A DNA stretch of 9,222 bases from Bdellovibrionales bacterium (GTDB lineage: Bacteria; Bdellovibrionota; UBA2361; JAGRAS01). The notes beneath the pieces were generated by a model. It was given only the letters and a program-made list of their open reading frames with translations. It searched no databases and was not told where the DNA came from. The DNA lies in the NCBI GenBank assembly GCA_020434465.1, contig JAGRAS010000046.1:1-9222 (forward strand), given 5' to 3'. The position numbers were made by a program, and so were the translations under genes. This document shows, piece by piece, positions 1 to 6,413 of this stretch; the first letter of the stretch is position 1; each line of letters begins with the position of its first letter.

Positions 1-2
1 AA

Positions 3-200
3 ATTACAAAAAAACTTCTTGAGTCAGCTGTTGCTAACGCTTCTGAGCACAAAGGTGCTGATGTAGATAATTTATGGGTAACCGGTGGTCGAGTTGATAT
101 GGGAAAAACCTTAATGCGCTATATGCCTAGAGCACAAGGTAGAGCCACACCAATTCGCAAAAGATCATCGCATATAACAATTGAACTAGGTGAAAGATAA
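3..200 (+). CDS. rplV: 50S ribosomal protein L22 (uL22), C-terminal part
   Basis: This is the last 65 codons of L22; the start lies left of the window. Reading in the frame that ends at the TAA at 198-200 gives a sequence whose end shows the L22 signature: a [19 protein letters not shown] block followed by a short acidic-basic tail. L22 binds 23S rRNA and its long hairpin lines the peptide exit tunnel; the conserved Arg-rich segment seen here belongs to that hairpin and its base. It is directly followed by rpsC, 13 bp downstream, as expected for the S10 operon order rpsS-rplV-rpsC. The identification is secure from motif and context; only the N-terminus is missing, because of the window edge. 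Confidence 0.95.
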   Translation: MTKKLLESAVANASEHKGADVDNLWVTGGRVDMGKTLMRYMPRAQGRATPIRKRSSHITIELGER

Positions 201-213
201 ATAAGGAATTTGT

Positions 214-876
214 ATGGGTCAGAAAAGTCATCCAAAAGGATTAAGAATCGGCATAATTGAAGGCTGGCAGTCTCGCTGGTATGCGAAGAAAGAGCGTGCG
301 CAATATATCGGCGAAGATGTGAAAATCCGTGAATATGTGATGAAAAAACTTTCAAATGCTTCAATTTCAAAAGTTGAAATTGAAAGAGCTGCGGCTAGAG
401 TGAAAGTAAATATTTTTTCTGCAAAACCAGGATTAGTAATCGGTAAGAAAGGAAAAGATATTGAAGATCTTCGTTCTGAGCTTAAGCGTTTAGTTAAGCG
501 AGATGTTTCAATGAATATTATTGAAACTCGCAAAGCTGATATGGATGCGCAATTAGTTGCTGATAGTATTGCCTTTCAATTAGAGCGACGGGTTAATTTC
601 CGTAGAGCTCTAAAAGAAGCTGTAAACAGAGCAATGAGAATTGGAGCAGAAGGAATTAAAGTTAGTGTTGGTGGAAGATTAAATGGTGCTGATATTGCTC
701 GTACTGAACAATATAAAGAAGGAAGAATACCACTTCATACTTTACGCGCTGAAATCGACTATGCAACCTCTCGTGCTAACACAACCTATGGAGTTTTAGG
801 TGTAAAAGCATGGGTATTTAAAGGTGAGAAGTTCTCTCCTGGAGAAGAAGTGCCAGTTGAGGCAATTCAATTATAA
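214..876 (+). CDS. rpsC: 30S ribosomal protein S3 (uS3)
   Basis: This encodes S3 (220 residues), a 30S head protein at the mRNA entry channel. The start [14 protein letters not shown] is the typical S3 opening. A type II KH domain follows, with its GKKG loop at residues 77-80. The C-terminal S3 domain at about 120-203 includes [13 protein letters not shown] near 153-165 and ends in a YGVLGVKAW segment. Basic residues in the middle (RR, KR) fit the helicase-like mRNA-unwinding surface known for S3. The length is close to the family norm (about 210-235). The ATG at 214 is preceded by TAAGGA at 202-207. It lies between rplV and rplP, as in nearly all bacteria. No anomaly was seen. Confidence 0.98.
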   Translation: MGQKSHPKGLRIGIIEGWQSRWYAKKERAQYIGEDVKIREYVMKKLSNASISKVEIERAAARVKVNIFSAKPGLVIGKKGKDIEDLRSELKRLVKRDVSMNIIETRKADMDAQLVADSIAFQLERRVNFRRALKEAVNRAMRIGAEGIKVSVGGRLNGADIARTEQYKEGRIPLHTLRAEIDYATSRANTTYGVLGVKAWVFKGEKFSPGEEVPVEAIQL

Positions 877-925
877 TTTTATTGGCTAATTTTTTAGAAT
901 TTAGAAGAAAGAGTTGGAGTAAATA

Positions 926-1351
926 ATGCGTCAACCAAAGAAGACAAAGTGGAGAAAACAGCAAAAGCGTTTGCGTCACCTAAGAGGCAAAGAGTCTCGA
1001 GGATGTGAGTTAAACGCGGGCGACTATGGCTTAAGGGTAGTTGAAGCAGGGCAAATCACTGCAAGACAACTTGAAGCAGGTCGTGTGGCGATTTCTAGAA
1101 CAGCAAAAAGAGTAGGTAAGCTTTGGATACGTGTGTTTCCAGATAAGCCTATTTCCCGCAAACCTGCTGAAACTAGGATGGGTAAAGGTAAAGGTTCAGT
1201 CGAGTACTGGGTAGCTAATGTACGTCCTGGAAGGATTGTTTATGAGTTAACTGGAGTAGCAAAAGATCTTGCTGTAACATCACTTAAGCGAGCTGCTGCG
1301 AAGCTGCCACTTAAGTGTGAAGTAGTTATAAGAAGTGAAAATCTACTTTAA
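926..1351 (+). CDS. rplP: 50S ribosomal protein L16 (uL16)
   Basis: This encodes L16 (141 residues), a 23S rRNA-binding protein of the 50S subunit near the A-site tRNA. The core is well conserved: [14 protein letters not shown] near 44-57, then [26 protein letters not shown], which includes the arginine-methionine region close to the peptidyl transferase centre, then VEYWVA. The stretch at about residues 20-36 departs from the usual GxxVSFGxFGL pattern and carries a cysteine. The ATG at 926 is preceded by TTGGAG at 914-919 with good spacing. The 49-bp gap from rpsC is one of the longest in the ribosomal part, but nothing notable is visible in it. Confidence 0.97.
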   Translation: MRQPKKTKWRKQQKRLRHLRGKESRGCELNAGDYGLRVVEAGQITARQLEAGRVAISRTAKRVGKLWIRVFPDKPISRKPAETRMGKGKGSVEYWVANVRPGRIVYELTGVAKDLAVTSLKRAAAKLPLKCEVVIRSENLL

Positions 1352-1366
1352 TTTAAAGAGCGATTT

Positions 1367-1585
1367 ATGAAGCGAAAAGAAATCTTAACAGAATTAAAAG
1401 GCTTATCACTAGAGCAGCTGCTAACTAAGCAAGTTGAACTAGGCGAAGAAAAAATGAAACTGCGCTTTAGAAAAGCTTCAGGGCAACTAGAGCAAGGTCA
1501 TCGCTTAAAAGAAGCAAGAGTAACACTTGCTCAAGTGAAAACTCTTATTTCGCAAAAACGAAATGAGATGGAAGCCTCTAAGTAA
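1367..1585 (+). CDS. rpmC: 50S ribosomal protein L29 (uL29)
   Basis: This encodes L29 (72 residues), a small two-helix protein at the rim of the exit tunnel, where it contacts L23 and docking factors such as SRP and trigger factor. The sequence fits the family: an N-terminal helix with LTELKGLSLEQL, a lysine- and glutamate-rich middle (KMKLRFRKASGQLEQ), and a second helix ending RVTLAQVKTLISQKR. Its length is normal. The Shine-Dalgarno is weak (AAAGAG at 1355-1360), and the gene starts 15 bp after rplP, so coupled translation is likely. The order rplP-rpmC-rpsQ is canonical. Confidence 0.95.
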   Translation: MKRKEILTELKGLSLEQLLTKQVELGEEKMKLRFRKASGQLEQGHRLKEARVTLAQVKTLISQKRNEMEASK

Positions 1586-1617
1586 GTTTTGCAGGAATAA
1601 ATTAAGGCAATTGAATT

Positions 1618-1914
1618 ATGGCAAATGAAAAAGAAAAAAACGCAACAAAAGAAAGCACGAGAGGAAGAGCTAAATATCGTGAAGGGCAAGTTGTGAGCAA
1701 TAAAATGGACAAGACTGTTGTGGTTGCAATTACACAAAAGATTTTACATCCAGCATACAAAAAGTTTGTTAAGAAAACTATTAAGTATAAAGCGCACGAT
1801 GAAAAAAATCAGTGTGGAGTTGGGGACACAGTGAGAATTATTGAAACTCGTCCAGTAAGTAAGCATAAGCGTTGGAGAGTTACAGAAATTCTAGAGAAAG
1901 CAGTTGAGGTATAA
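1618..1914 (+). CDS. rpsQ: 30S ribosomal protein S17 (uS17)
   Basis: This encodes S17 (98 residues), a primary 16S rRNA-binding protein with an OB fold, needed early in 30S assembly. Diagnostic motifs are the [16 protein letters not shown] strand at about 23-38, the [19 protein letters not shown] segment, and [22 protein letters not shown] near the end. The first 18 or so residues form a charged, lysine-rich extension beyond the usual start, so the protein is about 10-15 residues longer than the common form. The ATG at 1618 has AAGG at 1604-1607, with rather long spacing. A start further inside would remove only the non-conserved tail. Confidence 0.96.
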   Translation: MANEKEKNATKESTRGRAKYREGQVVSNKMDKTVVVAITQKILHPAYKKFVKKTIKYKAHDEKNQCGVGDTVRIIETRPVSKHKRWRVTEILEKAVEV

Positions 1915-1937
1915 ATCGCCAAACAGGAGTAATTAAA

Positions 1938-2306
1938 ATGATATGTGAAAAATCAGAATTAGAAGTTGCAGACAATTCAGGAGCGCAAGTACTTGCTTGT
2001 ATTAAGGTGCTTGGTGGTTCGCGACGTCGTTATGCTTCAGTTGGTGATGTAATAGTTTGTTCAGTAAAAAAAGCACTACCAAACTCTAAAATTGCTAAAG
2101 GAAGTGTACATAAAGCAGTAATTGTAGGGACTGCAAAAGAAATTCGCCGTAAAGACGGTTCTTACATAAAGTTTGATACAAATAGAGCAGTACTTATAAA
2201 CGCAAGCAATGAACCAGTTGCAACTCGTATCTTTGGCCCGGTTGCTAGAGAGTTAAGAGGTAAGAAATTTTCGCGTATTGTTTCACTTGCGCCGGAAGTG
2301 CTTTAG
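1938..2306 (+). CDS. rplN: 50S ribosomal protein L14 (uL14)
   Basis: This encodes L14 (122 residues), a beta-barrel protein on the 50S interface that forms a bridge to the 30S and is the docking site of the silencing factor RsfS. The family hallmark [17 protein letters not shown] is at residues 11-27, followed by a basic segment, [14 protein letters not shown], and the conserved [19 protein letters not shown] and [17 protein letters not shown] region (here [13 protein letters not shown]). The length is exactly typical. The ATG is preceded by AGGAG. The gene begins 23 bp after rpsQ, the canonical start of the spc operon part, yet no promoter is evident in the gap, so read-through from the S10 genes is likely. 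Confidence 0.98.
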   Translation: MICEKSELEVADNSGAQVLACIKVLGGSRRRYASVGDVIVCSVKKALPNSKIAKGSVHKAVIVGTAKEIRRKDGSYIKFDTNRAVLINASNEPVATRIFGPVARELRGKKFSRIVSLAPEVL

Positions 2307-2315
2307 GAGAGGGAA

Positions 2316-2708
2316 ATGGCAAAGGGTAAAGTTACAGCAGTTAGAGCAAAAAAAGTATCAACCAAACTTAAGTCTGGTGACAAAGTAATGGTTGTTGCTG
2401 GAGGACATAAAACAAAACGCCCAAACAAAGGCCAAGTTGGTAAGCTATTACGCTTTGTTGGCACAGAGAAAGATCGTGTTGTTGTTGAGGGCTTGAATAT
2501 GCATACAAAACATAAAAGAGCGACACAGCCAGGAGAAAACTCTGGTAAATTACAAGTGGAGGCTCCAGTGCATATTTCTAATGTGATGTTTTATGCTGAG
2601 AAAATTGAGAAGCCGGTTAGATTAAAATATAAATCGCTAGAAGATGGACGCAAAGTAAGAGGTTACACCGATCCATCATCTGGTAAATTTGTTCAGATTG
2701 ATTCTTAA
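2316..2708 (+). CDS. rplX: 50S ribosomal protein L24 (uL24)
   Basis: This encodes L24 (130 residues), an assembly-initiator protein that binds near the 5' end of 23S rRNA. A KOW-type motif lies at about residues 18-45 ([14 protein letters not shown], then [10 protein letters not shown]). The conserved [16 protein letters not shown] and [12 protein letters not shown] follow, and [10 protein letters not shown] is near the C-terminus. It is about 25 residues longer than E. coli L24; the extra residues are in the KOW loop (HKTKRPN inserted) and at the C-terminal end. The start codon lies 9 bp after the rplN stop, and GGAGAGGG between them serves as ribosome binding site, implying tight coupling. 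Confidence 0.96.
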   Translation: MAKGKVTAVRAKKVSTKLKSGDKVMVVAGGHKTKRPNKGQVGKLLRFVGTEKDRVVVEGLNMHTKHKRATQPGENSGKLQVEAPVHISNVMFYAEKIEKPVRLKYKSLEDGRKVRGYTDPSSGKFVQIDS

Positions 2709-2718
2709 GAGGTGCATT

Positions 2719-3273
2719 GTGAGTGATATAGCAGAAAATAGATTACATAAAAAATATAAAGAACAAGTTGCTCCTGGGTTGAAAAGTAAGTTTAACTATT
2801 CAACACCAATGAAAGTACCAAGACTTCTAAAGGTTGTTCTTAATACAGGTGTTGGTGAAACTGTTCAGAACAGCAAAGCTATGGAGTATGTAACTTACAC
2901 TTTAGAAAAAATTTCTGGCCAAAAGCCAATTATTCGTAAAGCAAAAAAATCAATTGCAACTTTTAAATTACGTGAAGGCTTGCCAATTGGAGCATCTGTT
3001 ACTCTTCGTGGTCACAAGATGTATAGCTTTGTCGATCGTTTGTTTAACGTAGCATTACCACGAGTAAGAGACTTTAGAGGAACTCCAAAAAAAGGATTTG
3101 ATGGTAGAGGTAATTACACTCTAGGCATTAAAGAATCTACTGTATTCCCTGAAGTTGATTTGGATTCTTTAGATAAAGAGCGTGGTTTAAATGTAACTTT
3201 TGTTACAAGTGCAGAAACAGACGAAGAAGGACGTGCCTTGCTTCAAGAGCTTGGTATGCCGTTTAGAAAGTAA
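2719..3273 (+). CDS. rplE: 50S ribosomal protein L5 (uL5), GTG start
   Basis: This encodes L5 (184 residues), which binds 5S rRNA and contacts P-site tRNA and the central bridge. Seen motifs are [19 protein letters not shown] near the start, [15 protein letters not shown], a [28 protein letters not shown] block, and the C-terminal [21 protein letters not shown], all classic L5. I chose the GTG at 2719 and not the TTG at 2689. The TTG lies inside rplX with no ribosome binding site. The GTG follows AAGAGGTG at 2707-2714 and gives a protein of family length (about 179). It starts 10 bp after rplX. In E. coli, S8 represses this operon at the rplE start; no comparable leader is visible here. Confidence 0.96.
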   Translation: MSDIAENRLHKKYKEQVAPGLKSKFNYSTPMKVPRLLKVVLNTGVGETVQNSKAMEYVTYTLEKISGQKPIIRKAKKSIATFKLREGLPIGASVTLRGHKMYSFVDRLFNVALPRVRDFRGTPKKGFDGRGNYTLGIKESTVFPEVDLDSLDKERGLNVTFVTSAETDEEGRALLQELGMPFRK

Positions 3274-3294
3274 TTTTAACTAAAGGAGAATTGC

Positions 3295-3480
3295 GTGGCA
3301 AAGACATGTTTACAAGTAAAACAAAGGCGTAAGCCGAAGTTTAAAGTTCGTGGGTACACACGTTGTCAGTGTTGTGGGCGCCCTCGTGCTGTATATAAAA
3401 AGTTTTTGTTGTGCAGAATTTGCTTGCGACAGTTTGCTCATAAGGGACTGATCCCAGGAATGACTAAAGCAAGTTGGTAG
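3295..3480 (+). CDS. rpsN: 30S ribosomal protein S14, zinc-binding form (uS14), GTG start
   Basis: This encodes S14 (61 residues), a late-assembling 30S head protein. It is the short zinc-ribbon (C+) type: the four cysteines are C24, C27, C40 and C43 in two CxxC pairs, with a fifth cysteine at 26. The conserved [10 protein letters not shown] between the pairs and the ending [11 protein letters not shown] are diagnostic. The long zinc-free form, about 100 residues, is what E. coli carries at this position. The GTG at 3295 is preceded by a strong AAAGGAG. It lies between rplE and rpsH, as expected. Confidence 0.97.
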   Translation: MAKTCLQVKQRRKPKFKVRGYTRCQCCGRPRAVYKKFLLCRICLRQFAHKGLIPGMTKASW

Positions 3481-3501
3481 AATTTTTAGGAGCTTAAAGA
3501 A

Positions 3502-3900
3502 ATGCGAACTGACCCAATAGCAGATTTATTAACCAGAGTTAGAAACGCTCAAAGAGTTGGCCACAAAGTTGTGAGAGTGCCGCTTTCAAACGTTTCTAAA
3601 AGTATTCTGGATGTCTTAAAAGAAGAAGGATTTATTGAATCTTATCAGCAAGTATCAGCTGGTAAGTTTGAAGAGCTGGAAATTAGCTTGAAATACTATA
3701 ACCGTGGCCGCCCAGCGATTACGTTAGCAAGACGTATAAGTAGTCCTGGTAGACGAGCTTATAGTAGCGTTAAAGAACTGCCTAAAGTTCATTGTGGATT
3801 GGGAATCTCTATTGTTTCTACTTCACAAGGAGTTATGAGCGATCGTGCTGCTAGAAGCAAAAATATTGGTGGTGAAGTTTTAGCATTAGTAAGCTGCTAG
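3502..3900 (+). CDS. rpsH: 30S ribosomal protein S8 (uS8)
   Basis: This encodes S8 (132 residues), a primary binder of the 16S central domain and, in enteric bacteria, the translational repressor of the spc operon. The start MRTDPIADLLTRVRNAQ matches the family. The C-terminal half shows GLGISIVSTSQGVMSDRAARSKNIGGEVLALV, the hallmark RNA-binding STS-G-M block. The last two residues are Ser-Cys, where many bacterial S8 proteins end in Trp; see findings. The ribosome binding site is TTAGGAG. Whether S8 autoregulates here is unknown, since the E. coli target site at rplE is not apparent. Confidence 0.97.
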   Translation: MRTDPIADLLTRVRNAQRVGHKVVRVPLSNVSKSILDVLKEEGFIESYQQVSAGKFEELEISLKYYNRGRPAITLARRISSPGRRAYSSVKELPKVHCGLGISIVSTSQGVMSDRAARSKNIGGEVLALVSC

Positions 3901-3911
3901 GGAGATGATAG

Positions 3912-4445
3912 ATGAGTAGGATAGGTAAGAAACCGATTGAAGTTCCAAGTGGCGTTACAGTAAGCGTTGCTGATGGAGTTGTAACTGTAAAAGGACCAAA
4001 AGGAAGCAATCAAGTTTCAATTGGAAGAGGAACTGAAGTTAAAGTTGATGGCTCAACAGTTAGTGTTGAACTTACTGCTAATGACAAACAGTCTCGTGCA
4101 AATTTTGGTACAGCTCGTTCGATAATTTCAGGAATGGTTGCTGGTGTTACCGGAGGCTATAAAAAAACCTTACTACTTAACGGGGTAGGTTACACAGCAG
4201 CAATGGCTGGTAAGCAGTTAAAGCTAAACTGTGGTTACTCGCACCAAGTATTTCTAGATATTCCTCAAGGAATTATCTGCAAAGTGGAAAAAGAAAGCAT
4301 TGAGATTGAAGGCAGTAACAAACAGTTAGTTGGCCAGTTCACTGCAAAAATTAGAGATGTGCATCCACCTGAACCTTACCTTGGAAAAGGTATTAGGCTG
4401 TCAGACGAACACGTGCGTCGTAAGGCAGGAAAAACAGGTAAGTAG
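3912..4445 (+). CDS. rplF: 50S ribosomal protein L6 (uL6)
   Basis: This encodes L6 (177 residues), a two-domain protein near the factor-binding site and sarcin-ricin loop of the 50S. The opening MSRIGKKPIEVPSGVTVSV is typical. The first repeat domain (about 1-80) includes GPKGSN. The second (about 83-165) includes TGGYKKTLLLNGVGYTA and the conserved ending PPEPYLGKGIRLSDEHVRRKAGKTGK, equivalent to the PEPYKGKGIRY signature. The length equals the family norm. It begins 11 bp after the rpsH stop, with GGGAGATGATAG as ribosome binding region; the out-of-frame ATG at 3905 inside it is not the start. Confidence 0.98.
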   Translation: MSRIGKKPIEVPSGVTVSVADGVVTVKGPKGSNQVSIGRGTEVKVDGSTVSVELTANDKQSRANFGTARSIISGMVAGVTGGYKKTLLLNGVGYTAAMAGKQLKLNCGYSHQVFLDIPQGIICKVEKESIEIEGSNKQLVGQFTAKIRDVHPPEPYLGKGIRLSDEHVRRKAGKTGK

Positions 4446-4472
4446 TTTTTAAGCTCAAATTGGAGATTTAAA

Positions 4473-4871
4473 ATGGCTATTAAAGCAAAGAAAGTTAAAA
4501 TCGAAGGCAGAAAGCGTAGGCAATATAGAATACGCAAACGCTTAGTAGGCTCAGATCAGCGCCCAAGAATTTGTATTTTTAAAAGTTGCAAATATACCTA
4601 TGCGCAAATAATTTCTGACGACCAGGGTAAAACACTTGCATCAGTTTCAACTAAAGAAGCTGAAGTTGCTTCAGCTTTAAAAGAGCTTGAAGGTGGAGAT
4701 AAGGCAAGTTTAAAAAGTTTAACTGCTGCTAAAGCTGCTGGTATTGTACTAGCTAAGCGAGCTAAGGCTGCAAAGTTAGAATCAGTTGTTTTTGATAGAA
4801 ACGGCTATCTTTATCATGGCAGGGTAAAAGCTTTGGCCGAAGGCGCAAGAGAAGGCGGTTTACTTTTTTAA
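4473..4871 (+). CDS. rplR: 50S ribosomal protein L18 (uL18)
   Basis: This encodes L18 (132 residues), which binds 5S rRNA together with L5 in the central protuberance. The sequence shows an N-terminal basic arm (about 1-25, KKVKIEGRKRRQYRIRKRL), then RPRICIFKSCKYTYAQIISDDQGKTLASVSTKE, and the highly conserved VVFDRNGYLYHGRVKALAEGAREGGLLF at the C-terminus. It is about 12 residues longer than typical, due to extra residues in the middle (SALKELEGGDKASLKSL, about 68-84). The ATG is preceded by TTGGAG. Canonical place between rplF and rpsE. Confidence 0.97.
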   Translation: MAIKAKKVKIEGRKRRQYRIRKRLVGSDQRPRICIFKSCKYTYAQIISDDQGKTLASVSTKEAEVASALKELEGGDKASLKSLTAAKAAGIVLAKRAKAAKLESVVFDRNGYLYHGRVKALAEGAREGGLLF

Positions 4872-4894
4872 AATTTTTTATTGGAGTTTGATTA

Positions 4895-5431
4895 ATGTCA
4901 TTAAAAGACGAAGCATCTAAAAGAAGAATTCCTGCTGATCAGGTGGGCGAGCTTGAAGATAAAACTGTATTTATCAACAGAGTAGCAAAAGTTGTTAAAG
5001 GCGGACGTAGATTTAGCTTTAGCGCCTTGGTAGTAACAGGTGATAAGAAGGGGCATGTTGGCTTTGGATTAGGCAAAGCATCAGAAGTACCTGATGCAAT
5101 CAGAAAAGCATCTGAAGCAGCAAGAAAAAATATCGTTAGAGTTCCAATTAGAGGAACAACAATACCTCACGATATCGTAGGTAAGTATGGCCCAACAAAA
5201 GTTGTTATGAAGCCTGGTTCTCCAGGTACTGGAGTTATTGCGGGGTCGGTAGTAAGATCTGTTGTTGAAGCCGCTGGTATTCATGATATCAAAACCAAGT
5301 GTGTTGGATCAAACAACCCACAAAACTTGTTACAAGCCGTAGTTGCTGGATTGCTTGAACTTAAGGATCCGGAAGCGGTTGCAGCAATGCGTGGAATTTC
5401 CTTAGAAGAATTGGGTTATGCCCCATATTAA
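4895..5431 (+). CDS. rpsE: 30S ribosomal protein S5 (uS5)
   Basis: This encodes S5 (178 residues), a 30S body protein at the mRNA entrance that affects decoding accuracy and is a site of spectinomycin resistance. The dsRBD-like N-terminal domain spans about 20-88. It has the [25 protein letters not shown] strand (here [11 protein letters not shown]), then [20 protein letters not shown]. The C-terminal domain includes [28 protein letters not shown] and ends [19 protein letters not shown]. The KGGRRF loop, in which spectinomycin-resistance changes are known, looks wild type. The start has a TTGGAG site. Confidence 0.98.
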   Translation: MSLKDEASKRRIPADQVGELEDKTVFINRVAKVVKGGRRFSFSALVVTGDKKGHVGFGLGKASEVPDAIRKASEAARKNIVRVPIRGTTIPHDIVGKYGPTKVVMKPGSPGTGVIAGSVVRSVVEAAGIHDIKTKCVGSNNPQNLLQAVVAGLLELKDPEAVAAMRGISLEELGYAPY

Positions 5432-5451
5432 TAAATTTACGACGAGGAAAA

Positions 5452-5640
5452 ATGGAAGAGGGAAAAAAAGTAATAGTTAAACAAGTTAGAAGTCAGCATG
5501 GAAAGACTCCTAAAGTTAGAAGTACACTAACAGCTTTAGGGCTTCGCCGTATTGGCCAATCTCAAGAACATACATTAAACAAAGCAATTATTGGTATGTT
5601 GGATAAAGTAAGGCACTTAGTACAAGTGCGTTATGTTTAA
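5452..5640 (+). CDS. rpmD: 50S ribosomal protein L30 (uL30)
   Basis: This encodes L30 (62 residues), a small 50S protein with a beta-alpha-beta-alpha-beta fold. It reads KKVIVKQVRSQHGKTPKVRSTL, then the hallmark ALGLRRIGQS, and ends with a helix and VRHLVQVRYV. Its size and its place between rpsE and rplO are typical. L30 is missing from several bacterial groups, such as Chlamydiae and some reduced lineages, so its presence is mildly informative. The ribosome binding site is CGAGGAA. It is followed 27 bp later by rplO. Confidence 0.96.
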   Translation: MEEGKKVIVKQVRSQHGKTPKVRSTLTALGLRRIGQSQEHTLNKAIIGMLDKVRHLVQVRYV

Positions 5641-5667
5641 AAAAAAGTATTTTAACAGGAGCTTGTC

Positions 5668-6204
5668 GTGAACAGTAAAAATAACTCACAACTAGATATG
5701 AGTAATCTTTCTCCAAATAAAGGATCAAGAAAGAGAACTAAAAGAATTGGAAGAGGTGAAGCCTCAGGTTGGGGTAAGACTTCTGGACGTGGAGCTAAAG
5801 GCCAGCTTGCTAGAACTGGCGGAAAGGTGCGTGAAGGCTTTGAAGGCGGACAAACTCCACTTTATCGACGCATACCAAAATGGGGATTTTTTTCCCGCAC
5901 AAGAATTTTAGGTTGGAATATTTATAATACCATCAATCTTAACCAATTAGATTCTAAGTTTAGTGATGGTGATACTGTTGATTTAGAGTCTTTAAAATCA
6001 AAAGGCTTAGGCACAAGATCTCGTTTAAGAGGCGGTGTAAAAGTTTTGGGCAGTGGAAAAATCACTAAAAAACTTACTGTTAAAGTTCATAGTATTACTA
6101 AAGCTGCAAAAGCTGCGATTGAGTCTGCTGGTGGGAGTGTTGAAATTATCGAGGCTGCTAATAGCAAAATGCGACGTAAAGCTAAGAAGGCTGAGTCTAA
6201 ATAA
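5668..6204 (+). CDS. rplO: 50S ribosomal protein L15 (uL15), GTG start, extended
   Basis: This encodes L15 (178 residues), a late-assembly 50S protein whose extended N-terminal arm threads through 23S rRNA. Family motifs are LSPNKGSRKRTKRIGRGEASGWGKTSGRGAKGQ, followed by ARTGGKVREGFEGGQTPLYRRIPKWGF. The C-terminal globular part contains VKVLGSGKITKKLTVKVHSITKAAKAAIESAGG, typical of L15. The GTG at 5668 has a clear AACAGGAG site. An ATG at 5698 would give the more usual N-terminus but has no ribosome binding site, so the 10-residue extension is probably real. A lysine-rich tail adds about 15 residues. It is the last gene before the unusual 209-bp spacer. Confidence 0.96.
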   Translation: MNSKNNSQLDMSNLSPNKGSRKRTKRIGRGEASGWGKTSGRGAKGQLARTGGKVREGFEGGQTPLYRRIPKWGFFSRTRILGWNIYNTINLNQLDSKFSDGDTVDLESLKSKGLGTRSRLRGGVKVLGSGKITKKLTVKVHSITKAAKAAIESAGGSVEIIEAANSKMRRKAKKAESK

Positions 6205-6413
6205 CCTTAAGACCGGTTAGTGTTTTCATATAGTGAAGCTAGCTTAAGCGGAATGGGACAATCTGCTAATTTATCCAAATAGCTTAGATCAGAACCGGTA
6301 AAACCATACTTCATTGAGTATAGAAATTTTCAGTTAAAACTCTTGCTCGAAATACTGGAGCTTGTAGACTGTCTATGGTTTAATACCGAAGAATTTAAAG
6401 TGGAGTTTTTTCA
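6205..6413 (+). promoter_or_regulatory. structured spacer between rplO and secY, possible cis-acting RNA leader
   Basis: This 209-bp stretch holds no convincing gene, although neighbouring genes sit 9-49 bp apart. It contains nested inverted repeats. ACCGGTT at 6212-6218 pairs with AACCGGT at 6293-6299. Within this, AAGCTA at 6236-6241 pairs with TAGCTT at 6280-6285. Innermost, AGCGGA at 6247-6252 pairs with TCTGCT at 6262-6267 with one G-U. Directly after, AAACCATA at 6301-6308 pairs with TATGGTTT at 6374-6381, ending about 20 bases before the secY ribosome binding site (TGGAG at 6401-6405). A weak promoter-like pair (TTGCTC at 6343, TAGACT at 6365, 16-bp spacing) is also present. The folding is inferred by eye, without energies or conservation. 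Confidence 0.4.

Noticed and set aside
228..533. Minus-strand open frame of about 100 codons inside rpsC.
   Set aside because: It lies wholly within the well-supported rpsC gene on the opposite strand, and its product has the biased composition of an antisense shadow.
2689..2718. Upstream TTG start for rplE, overlapping the end of rplX.
   Set aside because: It has no ribosome binding site and would add ten residues not typical of L5. The GTG at 2719 has a good site and fits the family length.
6207..6314. Minus-strand open frame of 35 codons starting with ATG at 6314, inside the rplO-secY spacer.
   Set aside because: No ribosome binding site precedes it, it is short, its product is unknown to me, and an open run of this size is not surprising. 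The inverted repeats explain the region better.
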